Shown: piece after piece, positions 11,077 to 18,038 of the stretch
Layout of the letters: every line of letters starts with the position of its first letter
Position numbering within the stretch: position 1 is the first letter of the stretch
Origin: Clostridia bacterium
GTDB taxonomy: Bacteria; Bacillota_A; Clostridia; Christensenellales; Aristaeellaceae
Assembly (NCBI GenBank): GCA_017432405.1
Contig: JAFRJF010000233.1
Coordinates: 1-34,276 of the forward strand
DNA: 34,276 bases
Reading direction: 5' to 3'
Notes under the pieces: generated by a model
The model's database searches: none
Told to the model about the DNA's origin: nothing
Seen by the model: the letters and a program-made list of their open reading frames with translations, nothing else
Position numbers and translations under genes: made by a program

Positions 11077-12162
11077 TCACAAGAGAGAGGAAATATACTC
11101 CGAAAAACCGTTGCCAACTGTCTGAAGTTGTTCCTCTTGCGGCGTCATGTATTGCCGCCTGGTGAAGGCAGCGTCACGATGTCCAGCCCACGCCTGTAAA
11201 GATTTATCGTCCGCGAGGCGTGAGTTGTTCAACAGGGTCAGGACCGTGTGCCGCATGCGGTGGGATTTGAACGGTTCCTTGATCCCGTGTTCAGCAAAGA
11301 ACTTGTTCACGCGGATGTCCATGTTCCTGACCATCTGTTGGGTCATTGGAAGGTCCTTGTCGGCTCCCCGCTGTCCGCAGATGATAAATCCTTCATCCTT
11401 CCGCAGAGCCTCCAGAATGGCGCGTAGCTGCCCCATCATGGGGATATCCCGCACGCCGTTGTCCGTCTTGGGCGGCTTGATGGTCCCCACGTTCTTTGCC
11501 GCGTATTGGATGGCACGCCTCACATGGATGAAGCCAAGGTCGATGTCCACGTCCTCCCATCGAAGGGCGACGATCTCCCCCTGCCGCAAGCCTGCGTACA
11601 TGCTCAACCCTAAATAGAGCTTGTCGGTGTCCGTCGGCAACAGGGGCAACAGACGCTCCATCTGCTTGTAGACGCCTGGAGAGTAGGGCAGTACCTTCTG
11701 CTGCTTCTCCGATGGATTGTAGAGCCGCTTGCTCTTGCAGGGGTTCTTGATGATCAGTTCGTCCTCCACGGCGCTGTCCATGATCTGCGTCAAGAGTTGC
11801 ATGATCCTGTTGATGGATGCCTTCGCCTTCCCGTTGTCCGCTTCCAAGAGCATGAAGTCCTGGACGCGATCAACCGTGATGCTGTCGATGGGCAAATCGC
11901 CAAAGTTGGGGTAAAGATGGTTGGTGAGGTAGGACCGATAGCCGACCATCGTGTTCGCGCCGATCTTCCTCAGTTTGTACCTGGTCATGTAGGCTTCGGC
12001 GTAAGCCTTGAACAGAGGCGCAGTGCTGACCTGGGGTTGAAGCGTCTGCATGAGGTCCGCTTCGATGAGAGCACGCTTGCGCTGCTCCACTTCCTTCTTT
12101 GAAGTTCCCGTGACCCACCGAACGCCAGTGGAGAGTTCGATTTTTTCTTTGATGCGTTTCAT
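11077..12162 (-). CDS. tyrosine recombinase / phage-type integrase
   Basis: A 361-residue integrase. The N-terminal arm-binding region is short, the SAM-like core-binding domain covers about residues 48-140 ('FKAYAEAYMTRYKLRKIG'), and the catalytic domain follows with all key residues: R193 in 'AGLRQGE', K232 in 'KPPKTDNG', H301 and R304 in 'SHRMRHT', H328 in 'WAGHRD' and the nucleophile Y338 in 'RRQYMT'. It should catalyse integration and excision at the flanking tRNA-Asn repeats. The ATG at 12162 has AAAGGA upstream and is preferred over the TTG at 12180. The gene points toward attL, as is common for tRNA-targeting integrases. Its ribosome region abuts one arm of an inverted repeat (12177-12204). 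Confidence 0.95.
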   Translation of the reverse strand: MKRIKEKIELSTGVRWVTGTSKKEVEQRKRALIEADLMQTLQPQVSTAPLFKAYAEAYMTRYKLRKIGANTMVGYRSYLTNHLYPNFGDLPIDSITVDRVQDFMLLEADNGKAKASINRIMQLLTQIMDSAVEDELIIKNPCKSKRLYNPSEKQQKVLPYSPGVYKQMERLLPLLPTDTDKLYLGLSMYAGLRQGEIVALRWEDVDIDLGFIHVRRAIQYAAKNVGTIKPPKTDNGVRDIPMMGQLRAILEALRKDEGFIICGQRGADKDLPMTQQMVRNMDIRVNKFFAEHGIKEPFKSHRMRHTVLTLLNNSRLADDKSLQAWAGHRDAAFTRRQYMTPQEEQLQTVGNGFSEYISSLL

Positions 12163-12176
12163 TGCGGTTCCTTTCC

Positions 12177-12204
12177 GCAATGATCTTTTGCGGTGATTAT
12201 GCAG
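12177..12204 (+). repeat. left arm of a 28-bp inverted repeat inside the element
   Basis: The sequence matches the reverse complement of 12779-12807 with one substitution and a 1-base indel. Weaker similarity continues about 20 bp inward. It directly precedes the recombinase gene. Confidence 0.8.
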
Positions 12205-12346
12205 TTTTCAAGATACTGAAATCATTTTATCATAGTTGGGAGCAACAGTAAAGCCGAGGGACTGATTATTCGATAGGACTTTTCCCTATCGGATTAGAAC
12301 AATAGGACAGAGATCAACAACATTTGGATAAGGACTTACAACTTTC

Positions 12347-12394
12347 GGGCAAGGCGCTTCCAGCCGGTAAGCAGCGTCTTGCCCGTTTCTTTTT
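12347..12394 (+). terminator. rho-independent terminator inside the element
   Basis: GGGCAAGGCGCT and AGCGTCTTGCCC form a 12-bp stem (one G-U), followed by GTTTCTTTTT. No gene is seen in 12205-12346, so the terminated transcript, if any, would be a short RNA. Confidence 0.7.
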
Positions 12395-12410
12395 ACTCTT
12401 GAAATCAAAA

Positions 12411-12473
12411 GTGTGTCAAAATGCCCCGAAGAATAAATAATACTGTATTCAGGGCATTTTGACATACTTTTTT
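12411..12473 (+). terminator. long hairpin with T run
   Basis: TCAAAATGCCC and GGGCATTTTGA form a perfect 11-bp stem, extended on the outside by GTGTG/CATAC, with an inner GAATA/TATTC stem and six T's after it. Confidence 0.6.
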
Positions 12474-12514
12474 GCTCTTGTCGTAAGACCCAATTATTGG
12501 ACATCATCTGAGGC

Positions 12515-12763
12515 ATGGTCTTCCACAATCGGATGATGGATGTTGTCATTGACAAGTTTGGCAAAGAGGTCTGGCTTGAAAAGGTGGATGAATGGCATCT
12601 CAAAATCTCCGTCCCCGTTGCCGTCAGCCCGCAGTTTTTCGCCTGGGTGTTTGGTCTGGGGAACTACGTGACGATCACTGGTCCTGAACATGTGAAGCAG
12701 GAGATGAAGGAGATGCTGGAAGAGGTCCACAAGAGATATTGCGAAGAAGAAAAAGAGCGATGA
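12515..12763 (+). pseudogene. C-terminal fragment of a WYL-domain transcriptional regulator
   Basis: The 82 residues match the last part of YafY/WYL regulators: 'VIDKFGKEVWLEKVDEWH' then 'VPVAVSPQFFAWVFGLG', 'YVTITGPEHVKQEMKEML' and 'HKRYCEEEKER'. This is the WCX extension that follows the WYL domain. The DNA-binding N terminus and most of the WYL domain, together about 200 residues, are missing, and a TGA lies in frame two codons before the first ATG (12509-12511). No clear ribosome site is present. It is therefore almost surely a remnant, although expression of the isolated C-terminal domain cannot be excluded. It sits between the inverted repeats of the mini-element. Confidence 0.8.
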
Positions 12764-12778
12764 TCAAGCATCTGAAAG

Positions 12779-12807
12779 CTGCATAATCACCGCGAAAGAA
12801 TCATTGC
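12779..12807 (-). repeat. right arm of the 28-bp inverted repeat
   Basis: Partner of 12177-12204; it contains CTGCATAATCACCGCG and ends in TCATTGC. The two arms enclose about 575 bp with the WYL fragment. Confidence 0.8.
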
Positions 12808-12834
12808 AAACGTCGTTTTTGTGCAATAGTTACA

Positions 12835-12939
<105 letters not shown>

Positions 12940-12943
12940 CTCT

Positions 12944-12982
12944 GAACGCTAACTTTGATACAAAGTTGGCGTTCATTTTTTT
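12944..12982 (+). terminator. original terminator of tRNA-Asn
   Basis: GAACGCTAACTTTG and CAAAGTTGGCGTTC form a 14-bp stem (one wobble) with seven T's after it. Lying just outside attR, it is probably the host terminator before integration. From 12983 to 13166 I see no gene. Confidence 0.8.
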
Positions 12983-13166
12983 GCAATTATAGATGCCGGA
13001 ATATGCAAATATGGCCCTGCTTTCGCCAGATAGCCTGCATTTTTGCAATAATCAACCATTTTTCAGCCAAATCGCCATTTTTCTGCCTCCCGCTTCACTT
13101 CACGAAAGTTCGGATTTTTGCTTCCACTGGCCTCAAATTCCCCTTTCCCCCGGCAAAAATGCACCC

Positions 13167-13330
13167 TACTCGGGACGATTACCATACTCGTCAACGATTA
13201 AATCGTCCCGAGTATAGCTAAATCTTTGATAAATGGTGTGTGCTTTTTTGTACTCGGGACGAATTAAAACGTTGATGAGTTAAACTCGGGACGATTCCTA
13301 ATCGTTGACAGATCAGGTTCGTCCCGGGTA
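13167..13330. repeat. array of CTCGGGACGA inverted and direct repeats
   Basis: The core (A)CTCGGGACGA occurs forward at 13167-13180, 13251-13265 and 13284-13297 and reversed at 13201-13214 and (as TTCGTCCCGGGTA) 13318-13330. A second motif, TCAACGATTA, sits between the arms at 13191-13200 and inverted at 13299-13308. Two composite units thus share the plan arm-spacer motif-arm. No gene is encoded here. Confidence 0.75.
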
Positions 13331-13442
13331 TACAGAATACACAAAAGCGCTCTTGAAACCATTCGGCCAGCTGGTTTTGAATAAATCGATTCTGATCTGA
13401 ATAATCCTCTGCAGAACTGTTCATGAATTGTTCATCACCAAA

Positions 13443-13484
13443 TTAGCACTCACCACTTGACAGTGCTAACAAAATGAGTATAAT
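13443..13484 (+). promoter_or_regulatory. CIRCE operator overlapping a sigma-70 promoter (hsp20 copy 1)
   Basis: TTAGCACTC-N9-CAGTGCTAA (13443-13469) is the HrcA-binding CIRCE element with one mismatch. It overlaps TTGACA (13457-13462), which is 16 bases from TATAAT (13479-13484). HrcA bound here would block the polymerase until heat shock. The mRNA leader to the start codon is about 155 bases. Confidence 0.9.
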
Positions 13485-13649
13485 AATATACGAACCGAGG
13501 GGAAGGAAAGAAAGAGCCCCGGAGGTTCAGGGTAACAACATACAAAGACCGACGCCGACACGACAGCCCGTCGGAGGGTGCCACCCGCAAGGGGGCACAC
13601 TGACAATGGGTGCGCGACCAGCGCATGAGGGTCAAAGGAGGTAAGAGTT

Positions 13650-14096
13650 ATGTTGATGCCGAGTATCTTTGGTGAAAACCTGTTTGACGAATTCTTTGGT
13701 GACTGGGATCGTGAGATGCGGCGGATGGACCGCCAGCTGTATGGCAAGAACGCCGCCCGCGAGATGAAGACCGACGTGCATGAGCATGAAGATCACTACG
13801 AAGTCGATATTGATCTGCCGGGCTTCAAGAAGGAAGACATCACGCTGGAGTTGCAGAACGGCTATCTGACCGTGACCGCCGCGAAGGGTCTCGACAAGGA
13901 TGAGACCACGAAGAAGGGTAAGGTCATCCGTCAGGAGCGCTGGGCTGGTACGATGCAGAGGAGCTTCTATGTGGGGGATGCGCTCACCGAAGCGGACATC
14001 GGCGCAAAGCTGGAGCATGGCGTGCTGAGCCTGAACATCCCCAAGAAGGAAGAGAAGAAGCTTCCTGAGAAAAAGGTCATCATGATTGAAGGATAA
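13650..14096 (+). CDS. Hsp20/alpha-crystallin small heat-shock protein (copy 1)
   Basis: A 148-residue ATP-independent chaperone that holds unfolding proteins in the cytoplasm. The N-terminal arm ('MLMPSIFGENLFDEFFGDW') precedes an alpha-crystallin domain of about residues 38-140 ('DIDLPGFKKEDITLELQNG', 'GVLSLNIPKK'). The ribosome site AAAGGAGG lies about nine bases upstream of the ATG. The gene is controlled by a CIRCE operator and ends in a strong terminator. A second copy at 21311-21757 differs at only five residues (D18N, K60R, K91R, M102L and I129V), so the two are recent duplicates. Confidence 0.95.
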   Translation: MLMPSIFGENLFDEFFGDWDREMRRMDRQLYGKNAAREMKTDVHEHEDHYEVDIDLPGFKKEDITLELQNGYLTVTAAKGLDKDETTKKGKVIRQERWAGTMQRSFYVGDALTEADIGAKLEHGVLSLNIPKKEEKKLPEKKVIMIEG

Positions 14097-14113
14097 AATC
14101 CCCGTCATACCTC

Positions 14114-14143
14114 CCCCTGTCGGAGCGATCCGGCAGGGGTTTT
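14114..14143 (+). terminator. terminator of hsp20 copy 1
   Basis: CCCCTGTCGGA and TCCGGCAGGGG form an 11-bp stem with a GCGA loop, followed by TTTT. Confidence 0.85.
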
Positions 14144-14147
14144 CCGT

Positions 14148-14339
14148 TTATGCCACTCCACAAGAAAAGCCCATGCCGTAGTCATCGTAACGGTCATGAG
14201 CTTTTCTTTTGCGGTTGTAGAGCTTTTTGCTTTCCACCTTTTTCGTCACCGGCGAAAACGCCCAGGTGCTGCGCTGCTCAGTGTCGAGCTGCTTGCGGGC
14301 CTTCTTGCCCAGCTTTTCCTTCGGGATGAACTTCTTCAT
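14148..14339 (-). CDS. small basic conserved protein, unknown function
   Basis: 63 residues, rich in Lys and Arg ('MKKFIPKEKLGKKARKQLD', 'WAFSPVTKKVESKKLYNRK'). The ATG at 14339 has GAGGAGG nine bases upstream, and the gene is directly downstream of the 102-residue gene at 14344 (four-base gap), so they form an operon. From memory, similar small proteins accompany integrative-element or UmuC/YolD cassettes of Clostridia; I know no function. Confidence 0.65.
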   Translation of the reverse strand: MKKFIPKEKLGKKARKQLDTEQRSTWAFSPVTKKVESKKLYNRKRKAHDRYDDYGMGFSCGVA

Positions 14340-14343
14340 AGCC

Positions 14344-14652
14344 TCATTCCTCCTCGTCTGGTTCCCATTTCTTGTAATACAGCCTGGCGTTGTACCGGGC
14401 CTGTGCTTCCTGGCTTTCCTTCTTTTCCCTCCAGGTCTCGATCTCGGCGCAGATGGCCAGCATCTCGTCCACCAGCATCTCCTCGGTACGGGGCCGCGCC
14501 TGATGGACGTAGGACGTCATCCGATCGATGGCCTTGGGGCTTCCCAGTTGCCTGGCCATCAGCTCGGCCAGCTCGGCGGGGAAGCCGATGCCGGTGACGG
14601 CGGCGACCAGCCGGTCCCGCGCCTGCGCCCACAGATACTGGTTCGGTGTCAT
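14344..14652 (-). CDS. small helical protein, unknown function
   Basis: 102 residues, mostly helical and charged ('NQYLWAQARDRLVAAVTGIG', 'LVDEMLAICAEIETWREKK'). The ATG at 14652 has GGAGG eight bases upstream. It is co-transcribed with the 63-residue protein that follows. It looks like the short proteins that accompany YolD-like genes on Clostridial mobile elements, which fits the YolD remnant at 15.9 kb, but this is recollection and not proof. Confidence 0.65.
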   Translation of the reverse strand: MTPNQYLWAQARDRLVAAVTGIGFPAELAELMARQLGSPKAIDRMTSYVHQARPRTEEMLVDEMLAICAEIETWREKKESQEAQARYNARLYYKKWEPDEEE

Positions 14653-14774
14653 ATGTCCTGCCTCCGGTTGAATTGCCAGACCATTATATCACGTGAAAGA
14701 TCGGACATCAACCGTCGATATGACGTCCCCGAATGACGAATTGTTCCTGCAGTGCCAAGGGATCACGAGTAGAG

Positions 14775-15017
14775 TTACTGAATCTCCTGCTCCAGCGCCC
14801 TGAACTCCTCTGTGTCGAAAAACTCGACCAGTGTGATCTCCAGCCCGTCGCAGAGCTTTTTGATCGTCACGATGCCCGGGTTCTGACTGACCCCATTCAC
14901 GATGTTTTTCAATGTAGACGGCGGCAGCGCTGACAAGCGGGCCAGTCCGTTGATCGTCATATTCCGCTCCCGGCACAGTTCTATGATGCGATTCGCTACG
15001 CACTCCCTGGTTGTCAT
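14775..15017 (-). CDS. XRE-family helix-turn-helix regulator
   Basis: An 80-residue protein. It is a Cro/CI-type DNA-binding domain in residues 5-62 ('VANRIIELCRERNMTINGLA', recognition helix 'PPSTLKNIVNGVSQ') with a short acidic tail. The ATG at 15017 has GGAGG seven bases upstream; a longer open frame exists but has no family resemblance. Two identical palindromes, CCATATATGG, lie 60 bases upstream between this gene and the divergent one at 15139, and are probably its operators, giving autoregulation plus control of the neighbour. Confidence 0.85.
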   Translation of the reverse strand: MTTRECVANRIIELCRERNMTINGLARLSALPPSTLKNIVNGVSQNPGIVTIKKLCDGLEITLVEFFDTEEFRALEQEIQ

Positions 15018-15075
15018 GATGAGTCCTCCCCCTGTCAGCATGACAACAGCGTAGCAAAATGCGAGAGCACAGGCC

Positions 15076-15109
15076 GACCATATATGGACTTTTTGGACCA
15101 TATATGGTA
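15076..15109. promoter_or_regulatory. twin palindromic operators in the divergent promoter region
   Basis: GACCATATATGG occurs at 15076-15087 and 15096-15107, exactly 20 bp (two helical turns) apart, each with the perfect palindrome CCATATATGG. They lie between two divergent genes, one of which encodes an XRE regulator. Confidence 0.7.
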
Positions 15110-15138
15110 GAATGGCGGCCAGGGAGAGTGAGATTGAA

Positions 15139-15546
15139 ATGACACTGGAAATACTGGACGAAGTGGCGTTCCTTTTTGTGGAACAGTTTGACAATCTCTA
15201 TGGGATGCTGGTAGATAGGACAGACGTCAAGCGCATCAGAAAGTCCGCTGATGATGGCAAAGATGGCCTGTTCAAGGTGGTCGCTTCCGTGTTCGGGGAT
15301 AAGCTGGATGATGTCTTTGTTGGGGCTGCCAATGGCGCGATGGACTATATCGCCTATGTGGATGAAACATGGACGCCCGAGGACGATGAGGACAGGAAAA
15401 GGACGCTGGAAACAGAAGCATTTCACCTGGAATCCCTGAAGGCGGTTCTGGAGATCGCAGAGAAGAATGGACTGAGCGTTGTCGGACAGATACGTGATAT
15501 CCTGGCAGAGGGCGAAGAACACCTGCGCAACCTGAAAGAAAGATAG
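15139..15546 (+). CDS. hypothetical acidic helical protein
   Basis: 135 residues from the ATG at 15139, mainly helical and acidic ('LEILDEVAFLFVEQFDNLYG', 'YVDETWTPEDDEDRKRT', 'DILAEGEEHLRNLKER'). No family is recognised. An ATG at 15112 is possible but lies almost on the operator and promoter. The ribosome site (AGGGAG, about 13 bases away) is poor, so the start is uncertain. It is divergent from the XRE regulator and shares its twin operators, so it is probably that regulator's target, as in small two-gene accessory modules. There is no membrane segment or signal peptide. Confidence 0.6.
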   Translation: MTLEILDEVAFLFVEQFDNLYGMLVDRTDVKRIRKSADDGKDGLFKVVASVFGDKLDDVFVGAANGAMDYIAYVDETWTPEDDEDRKRTLETEAFHLESLKAVLEIAEKNGLSVVGQIRDILAEGEEHLRNLKER

Positions 15547-15550
15547 GCAA

Positions 15551-15731
15551 AGCCCGCGTGAGCCGCGACGTTTGCCCACGTTTGCGGCATTGAAGGAGAC
15601 CGCCACATGGTCGCCTGAGACCGGTAAGCCCGCGACAGGGCCAAACGTGGGCGACACGTGGCGTTTGTGATGCGAAAGAAGCAACACCCCTTCAAAGCCC
15701 GGCACGGTGCCGAAGTGTGAAGGGGTGTTGC
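15551..15731 (+). other. structured non-coding stretch ending in a strong hairpin
   Basis: GCCCACGTTTG (15574-15584) and CAAACGTGGGC (15642-15652) form an 11-bp inverted repeat. Further along, GCAACACCCCTTCA (15681-15694) and its exact complement (15718-15731) make a 14-bp stem with an inner CGGCAC/GTGCCG hairpin. Only a weak T run follows. It may be a terminator preceded by a structured 3' untranslated region, or a small RNA. Confidence 0.5.
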
Positions 15732-15737
15732 ATTATT

Positions 15738-15884
15738 CTATGAAGCCTGGATAATACGGCTTTCCATCAGCAGGAAAAAGAAATCTGATTCATCCATATT
15801 AGCGATTTCACGTTCATCCTCATTAAGGCTGTTCCCGCGTTTCGAGGTGCTTTCGTTCTCATCCATAGGTCGATCCTCACTCAT
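15738..15884 (-). CDS. short acidic ORF coupled to the YolD-like remnant
   Basis: 48 residues, acidic ('MSEDRPMDENESTSKRGN', 'MDESDFFFLLMESRI'). Its ATG overlaps the stop of the YolD-like frame (ATGA), which suggests the two were once translated together. No homology is recognised, and with the upstream gene truncated it may no longer be expressed. Confidence 0.4.
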   Translation of the reverse strand: MSEDRPMDENESTSKRGNSLNEDEREIANMDESDFFFLLMESRIIQAS

Positions 15885-16000
15885 CCTGTTGGTTTGAATA
15901 TCCGGTAGATATCAGCAAACGGTATGACCTCCGTGTCGGCACCGCTTCGGATGGTGATGCGTTGCTCGTGCTGGTCAACCTTCAGGACAATACCGGTGAT
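15881..16000 (-). pseudogene. C-terminal fragment of a YolD-like protein
   Basis: Thirty-nine residues ('ITGIVLKVDQHEQRITI', 'EVIPFADIYRIF') match the end of the YolD-like family, small proteins linked to UmuC/DinB-type DNA polymerases on mobile elements. The N-terminal two thirds are absent: upstream of residue I1 the frame reads antisense to the HTH/zinc gene and soon meets a stop. The gene was cut at about 16000, the same point where the opposite gene begins to show homology. Confidence 0.6.
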
Positions 16001-16358
16001 ACTCAGTACGGAAATAGCTCGGCTTCTGGGCGTTTCTGTCAATACGGTGAAATCCTACTGTCGGAGAAATGGGATAGGCGCAGAACAGAAACCCTCTACG
16101 AAAATGCTTCCTGTAAAGAAGGGAACGTGCAAACAATGCGGGGCTGAGATCGAACAGGTCGCGCACCACAGGGAGAGGCAGTTCTGCTCAGACCAATGCC
16201 GGATGCGGTGGTGGCATACACACCGGAGCGGTTCAAGAAGCGCTGTGGAGCATGTCTGCCCTGAATGTCGCAGGACTTTTATGACCGATAGAGTGCAGAA
16301 ATACTGCAGCCATGAATGCTACATTCTTTCGCGGTTTGGGAGGAAGGATGCCATATGA
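15924..16358 (+). CDS. HTH / zinc-ribbon mobile-element protein, N terminus probably replaced
   Basis: The 144-residue frame has a sigma-like helix-turn-helix ('STEIARLLGVSVNTVKSYCR', residues about 28-47) and two cysteine clusters, 'CKQCGAEIEQ'...'FCSDQCRMRWW' and 'CPECRRTF'...'YCSHECYIL', each a zinc ribbon. Such proteins are common on integrative elements of Clostridia, next to a SHOCT protein, as here. The first 28 residues are antisense to the YolD fragment and do not look native, so the 5' end was probably lost at about 16005. The stop overlaps the SHOCT start (ATGA), as in an intact operon. Function is unknown, probably DNA binding. Confidence 0.65.
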   Translation: MTSVSAPLRMVMRCSCWSTFRTIPVILSTEIARLLGVSVNTVKSYCRRNGIGAEQKPSTKMLPVKKGTCKQCGAEIEQVAHHRERQFCSDQCRMRWWHTHRSGSRSAVEHVCPECRRTFMTDRVQKYCSHECYILSRFGRKDAI

Positions 16359-16537
16359 CACTGACCAGGGAACAGTTTGAACGGGAGGGCAGCTACAGGC
16401 TTGCCCTTCAGGTAATGAAAACGCTCCGTCAGAAGGGGCTACTTAATGAGAGTGAATTCAGGAAAGCCAGACAGCGCCTGATTGAGAAATATAAGCCCGT
16501 ATGGGGACATTACCCAGAAGTCACAGGAATAAGCTGA
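16355..16537 (+). CDS. SHOCT-domain small protein
   Basis: 60 residues. The C-terminal half has the SHOCT pattern ('LRQKGLLNESEFRKARQRL'), a short oligomerisation domain, and it ends 'IEKYKPVWGHYP'. The start overlaps the preceding stop and has AAGGA six bases upstream. It is a typical companion of the HTH/zinc protein in Clostridial integrative elements; its biochemical role is unknown. Confidence 0.75.
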   Translation: MTLTREQFEREGSYRLALQVMKTLRQKGLLNESEFRKARQRLIEKYKPVWGHYPEVTGIS

Positions 16538-16616
16538 TAAAGAGCCGGAAAAACAGGCGGAGGCATCCATTCGCTGAACCTTGCCCTCAAAAATGTTGAT
16601 TACCGCCATTTTCCAC

Positions 16617-16645
16617 TTGATAAAAAACGCGATTTATGCTATTCT
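16617..16645 (+). promoter_or_regulatory. promoter of the DUF4143 ATPase gene
   Basis: TTGATA (16617-16622), 17 bases, TATTCT (16640-16645), 38 bases before the start codon. Confidence 0.6.
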
Positions 16646-16683
16646 GAGCATGAAAAAACTTTTGATTTTTGAGGGGTGGTCTG

Positions 16684-18036
16684 GTGAAGCGGAAAATATA
16701 TGACCGGCTTCTTGCCTGGAAGCAGCTCGATCAGGGACGAAGCGCAGTTCTCATCCAAGGTGCGCGGCGTGTTGGCAAGAGCTATATCGTCGAGGAGTTT
16801 GCCAAATCGGAATACAAAAGCTATATTCTCATCGACTTCAACCGGGCAAGCCAGCAGCTCAAGGATCTGTTCATTCATGATCTGGACGACATGGACACCT
16901 TCTTTCTGAAACTGAAGGCGGTGTTCAATGTCGAGCTGTTCCCGAGGGAGTCTGTGATCATCTTCGATGAAGTTCAGCTCTTCCCCCGTGCGCGCAGCGC
17001 CATCAAATACCTGGTCGCTGACGGCAGGTACGATTATATCGAGACCGGTTCGCTTATTTCCATCAAAGAGAATGTCTCTGGGATATTGATTCCATCGGAG
17101 GAAGAGCAGATCCAAATGTACCCGATGGATTTCGAGGAATTCCTGTGGGCGATCGGCAACGAGACGCTGATGCCCTTGATCCGTGCGTGCTTTGAGAAAC
17201 AGACGGCAATGGGCCAGGCGGTCCATCGGAAAGCTATGGACCTGTTCAGGCAATACATGATCGTTGGCGGCATGCCGCAGGCTGTTGAAGAATTCGTCCG
17301 CAGCAGGGATTTCAATGCGGTTGACCGAATCAAGCGCAGGATTCTCAACCTCTATCGGGACGATATTCATAAACATGCCGCCAGGTACTACCTGAAGGTC
17401 GAGGCTATCTTTGATGAATTGCCATCGCAGCTTAGGAACCAGAACCGCCACTTCAAGCTGTCCTCCGTTGAGGAAGGCGCACGGTTCAGAGACTACGAAG
17501 AGCCGCTTTTCTGGCTTTCGGATGCGATGATCGTAAACAACTGCTACAATTCCACCGAACCATCCATCGGGCTCCGAATGAACCAGGATCGGACGTTGCT
17601 CAAATGCTATATGGGCGACACCGGGCTTCTGGTCAGCCACACGTTCGACGAAAACGGGATAGTAACGGATGAAGTCTACAAAAAGCTGATGCTGGACAAG
17701 TTGGAAGTCAATATGGGAATGATGATCGAAAACATTGTCGCCCAAATGCTCACAGCCAGCGGCCACCGGGTGTATTTCTATTCAAACAGCGACCGTGAGG
17801 ATAAGGACAACCGCATGGAGATCGACTTTCTGATAGCGAAGAGCACAATTACAAACCGACACAATATTTCACCCATCGAAGTGAAATCCAGCAAGAATTA
17901 CACGCTTTCATCCATCCGAAAGTTCATCCCTAAATACGCGGAGCAACTGCATACGCCATATGTTCTCCATACCAGCGATCTGAGAATCAAGGATGGTATC
18001 GTATTCCTCCCGCTGTACATGACACCGCTGCTGTAA
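16684..18036 (+). CDS. AAA ATPase with DUF4143 domain
   Basis: About 450 residues. The N-terminal AAA_14 domain has Walker A 'GARRVGKS' (residues 26-33) and Walker B 'VIIFDEVQLFPRA'; the C-terminal DUF4143 region carries a nuclease-like stretch ('MEIDFLIAKS'...'PIEVKSSKNY', the D...E-x-K pattern of PD-(D/E)XK folds). These proteins are abundant in gut anaerobes, often as isolated or mobile genes, with no firm function. The GTG at 16684 has GAGGGG seven bases upstream, with a good promoter ahead; the TTG at 16669 is less likely. Its stop lies next to a scrap of a TROVE gene, suggesting insertion into, or deletion of, that gene. Confidence 0.9.
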   Translation: MKRKIYDRLLAWKQLDQGRSAVLIQGARRVGKSYIVEEFAKSEYKSYILIDFNRASQQLKDLFIHDLDDMDTFFLKLKAVFNVELFPRESVIIFDEVQLFPRARSAIKYLVADGRYDYIETGSLISIKENVSGILIPSEEEQIQMYPMDFEEFLWAIGNETLMPLIRACFEKQTAMGQAVHRKAMDLFRQYMIVGGMPQAVEEFVRSRDFNAVDRIKRRILNLYRDDIHKHAARYYLKVEAIFDELPSQLRNQNRHFKLSSVEEGARFRDYEEPLFWLSDAMIVNNCYNSTEPSIGLRMNQDRTLLKCYMGDTGLLVSHTFDENGIVTDEVYKKLMLDKLEVNMGMMIENIVAQMLTASGHRVYFYSNSDREDKDNRMEIDFLIAKSTITNRHNISPIEVKSSKNYTLSSIRKFIPKYAEQLHTPYVLHTSDLRIKDGIVFLPLYMTPLL

Positions 18037-18038
18037 AG

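Larger units (their letters stand above)
13379..14143 (+). repeat. segmental duplication, copy 1 (promoter, leader, hsp20 and terminator)
   Basis: Highly similar to 21057-21805 from about 65 bp upstream of the CIRCE operator to the terminator, with small indels in the leader. Confidence 0.9.

Noticed and set aside
12300..12603. Minus-strand 105-codon frame in the mini-element
   Set aside because: It runs through two strong hairpins and lies opposite the recognised WYL fragment.
12955..13221. Short plus-strand frames after attR
   Set aside because: They are Phe/Pro-rich, have no ribosome site and overlap the CTCGGGACGA repeats; noise.
13167..13330. CRISPR array
   Set aside because: The repeats are short, in both orientations and unevenly spaced, and no cas gene is nearby.
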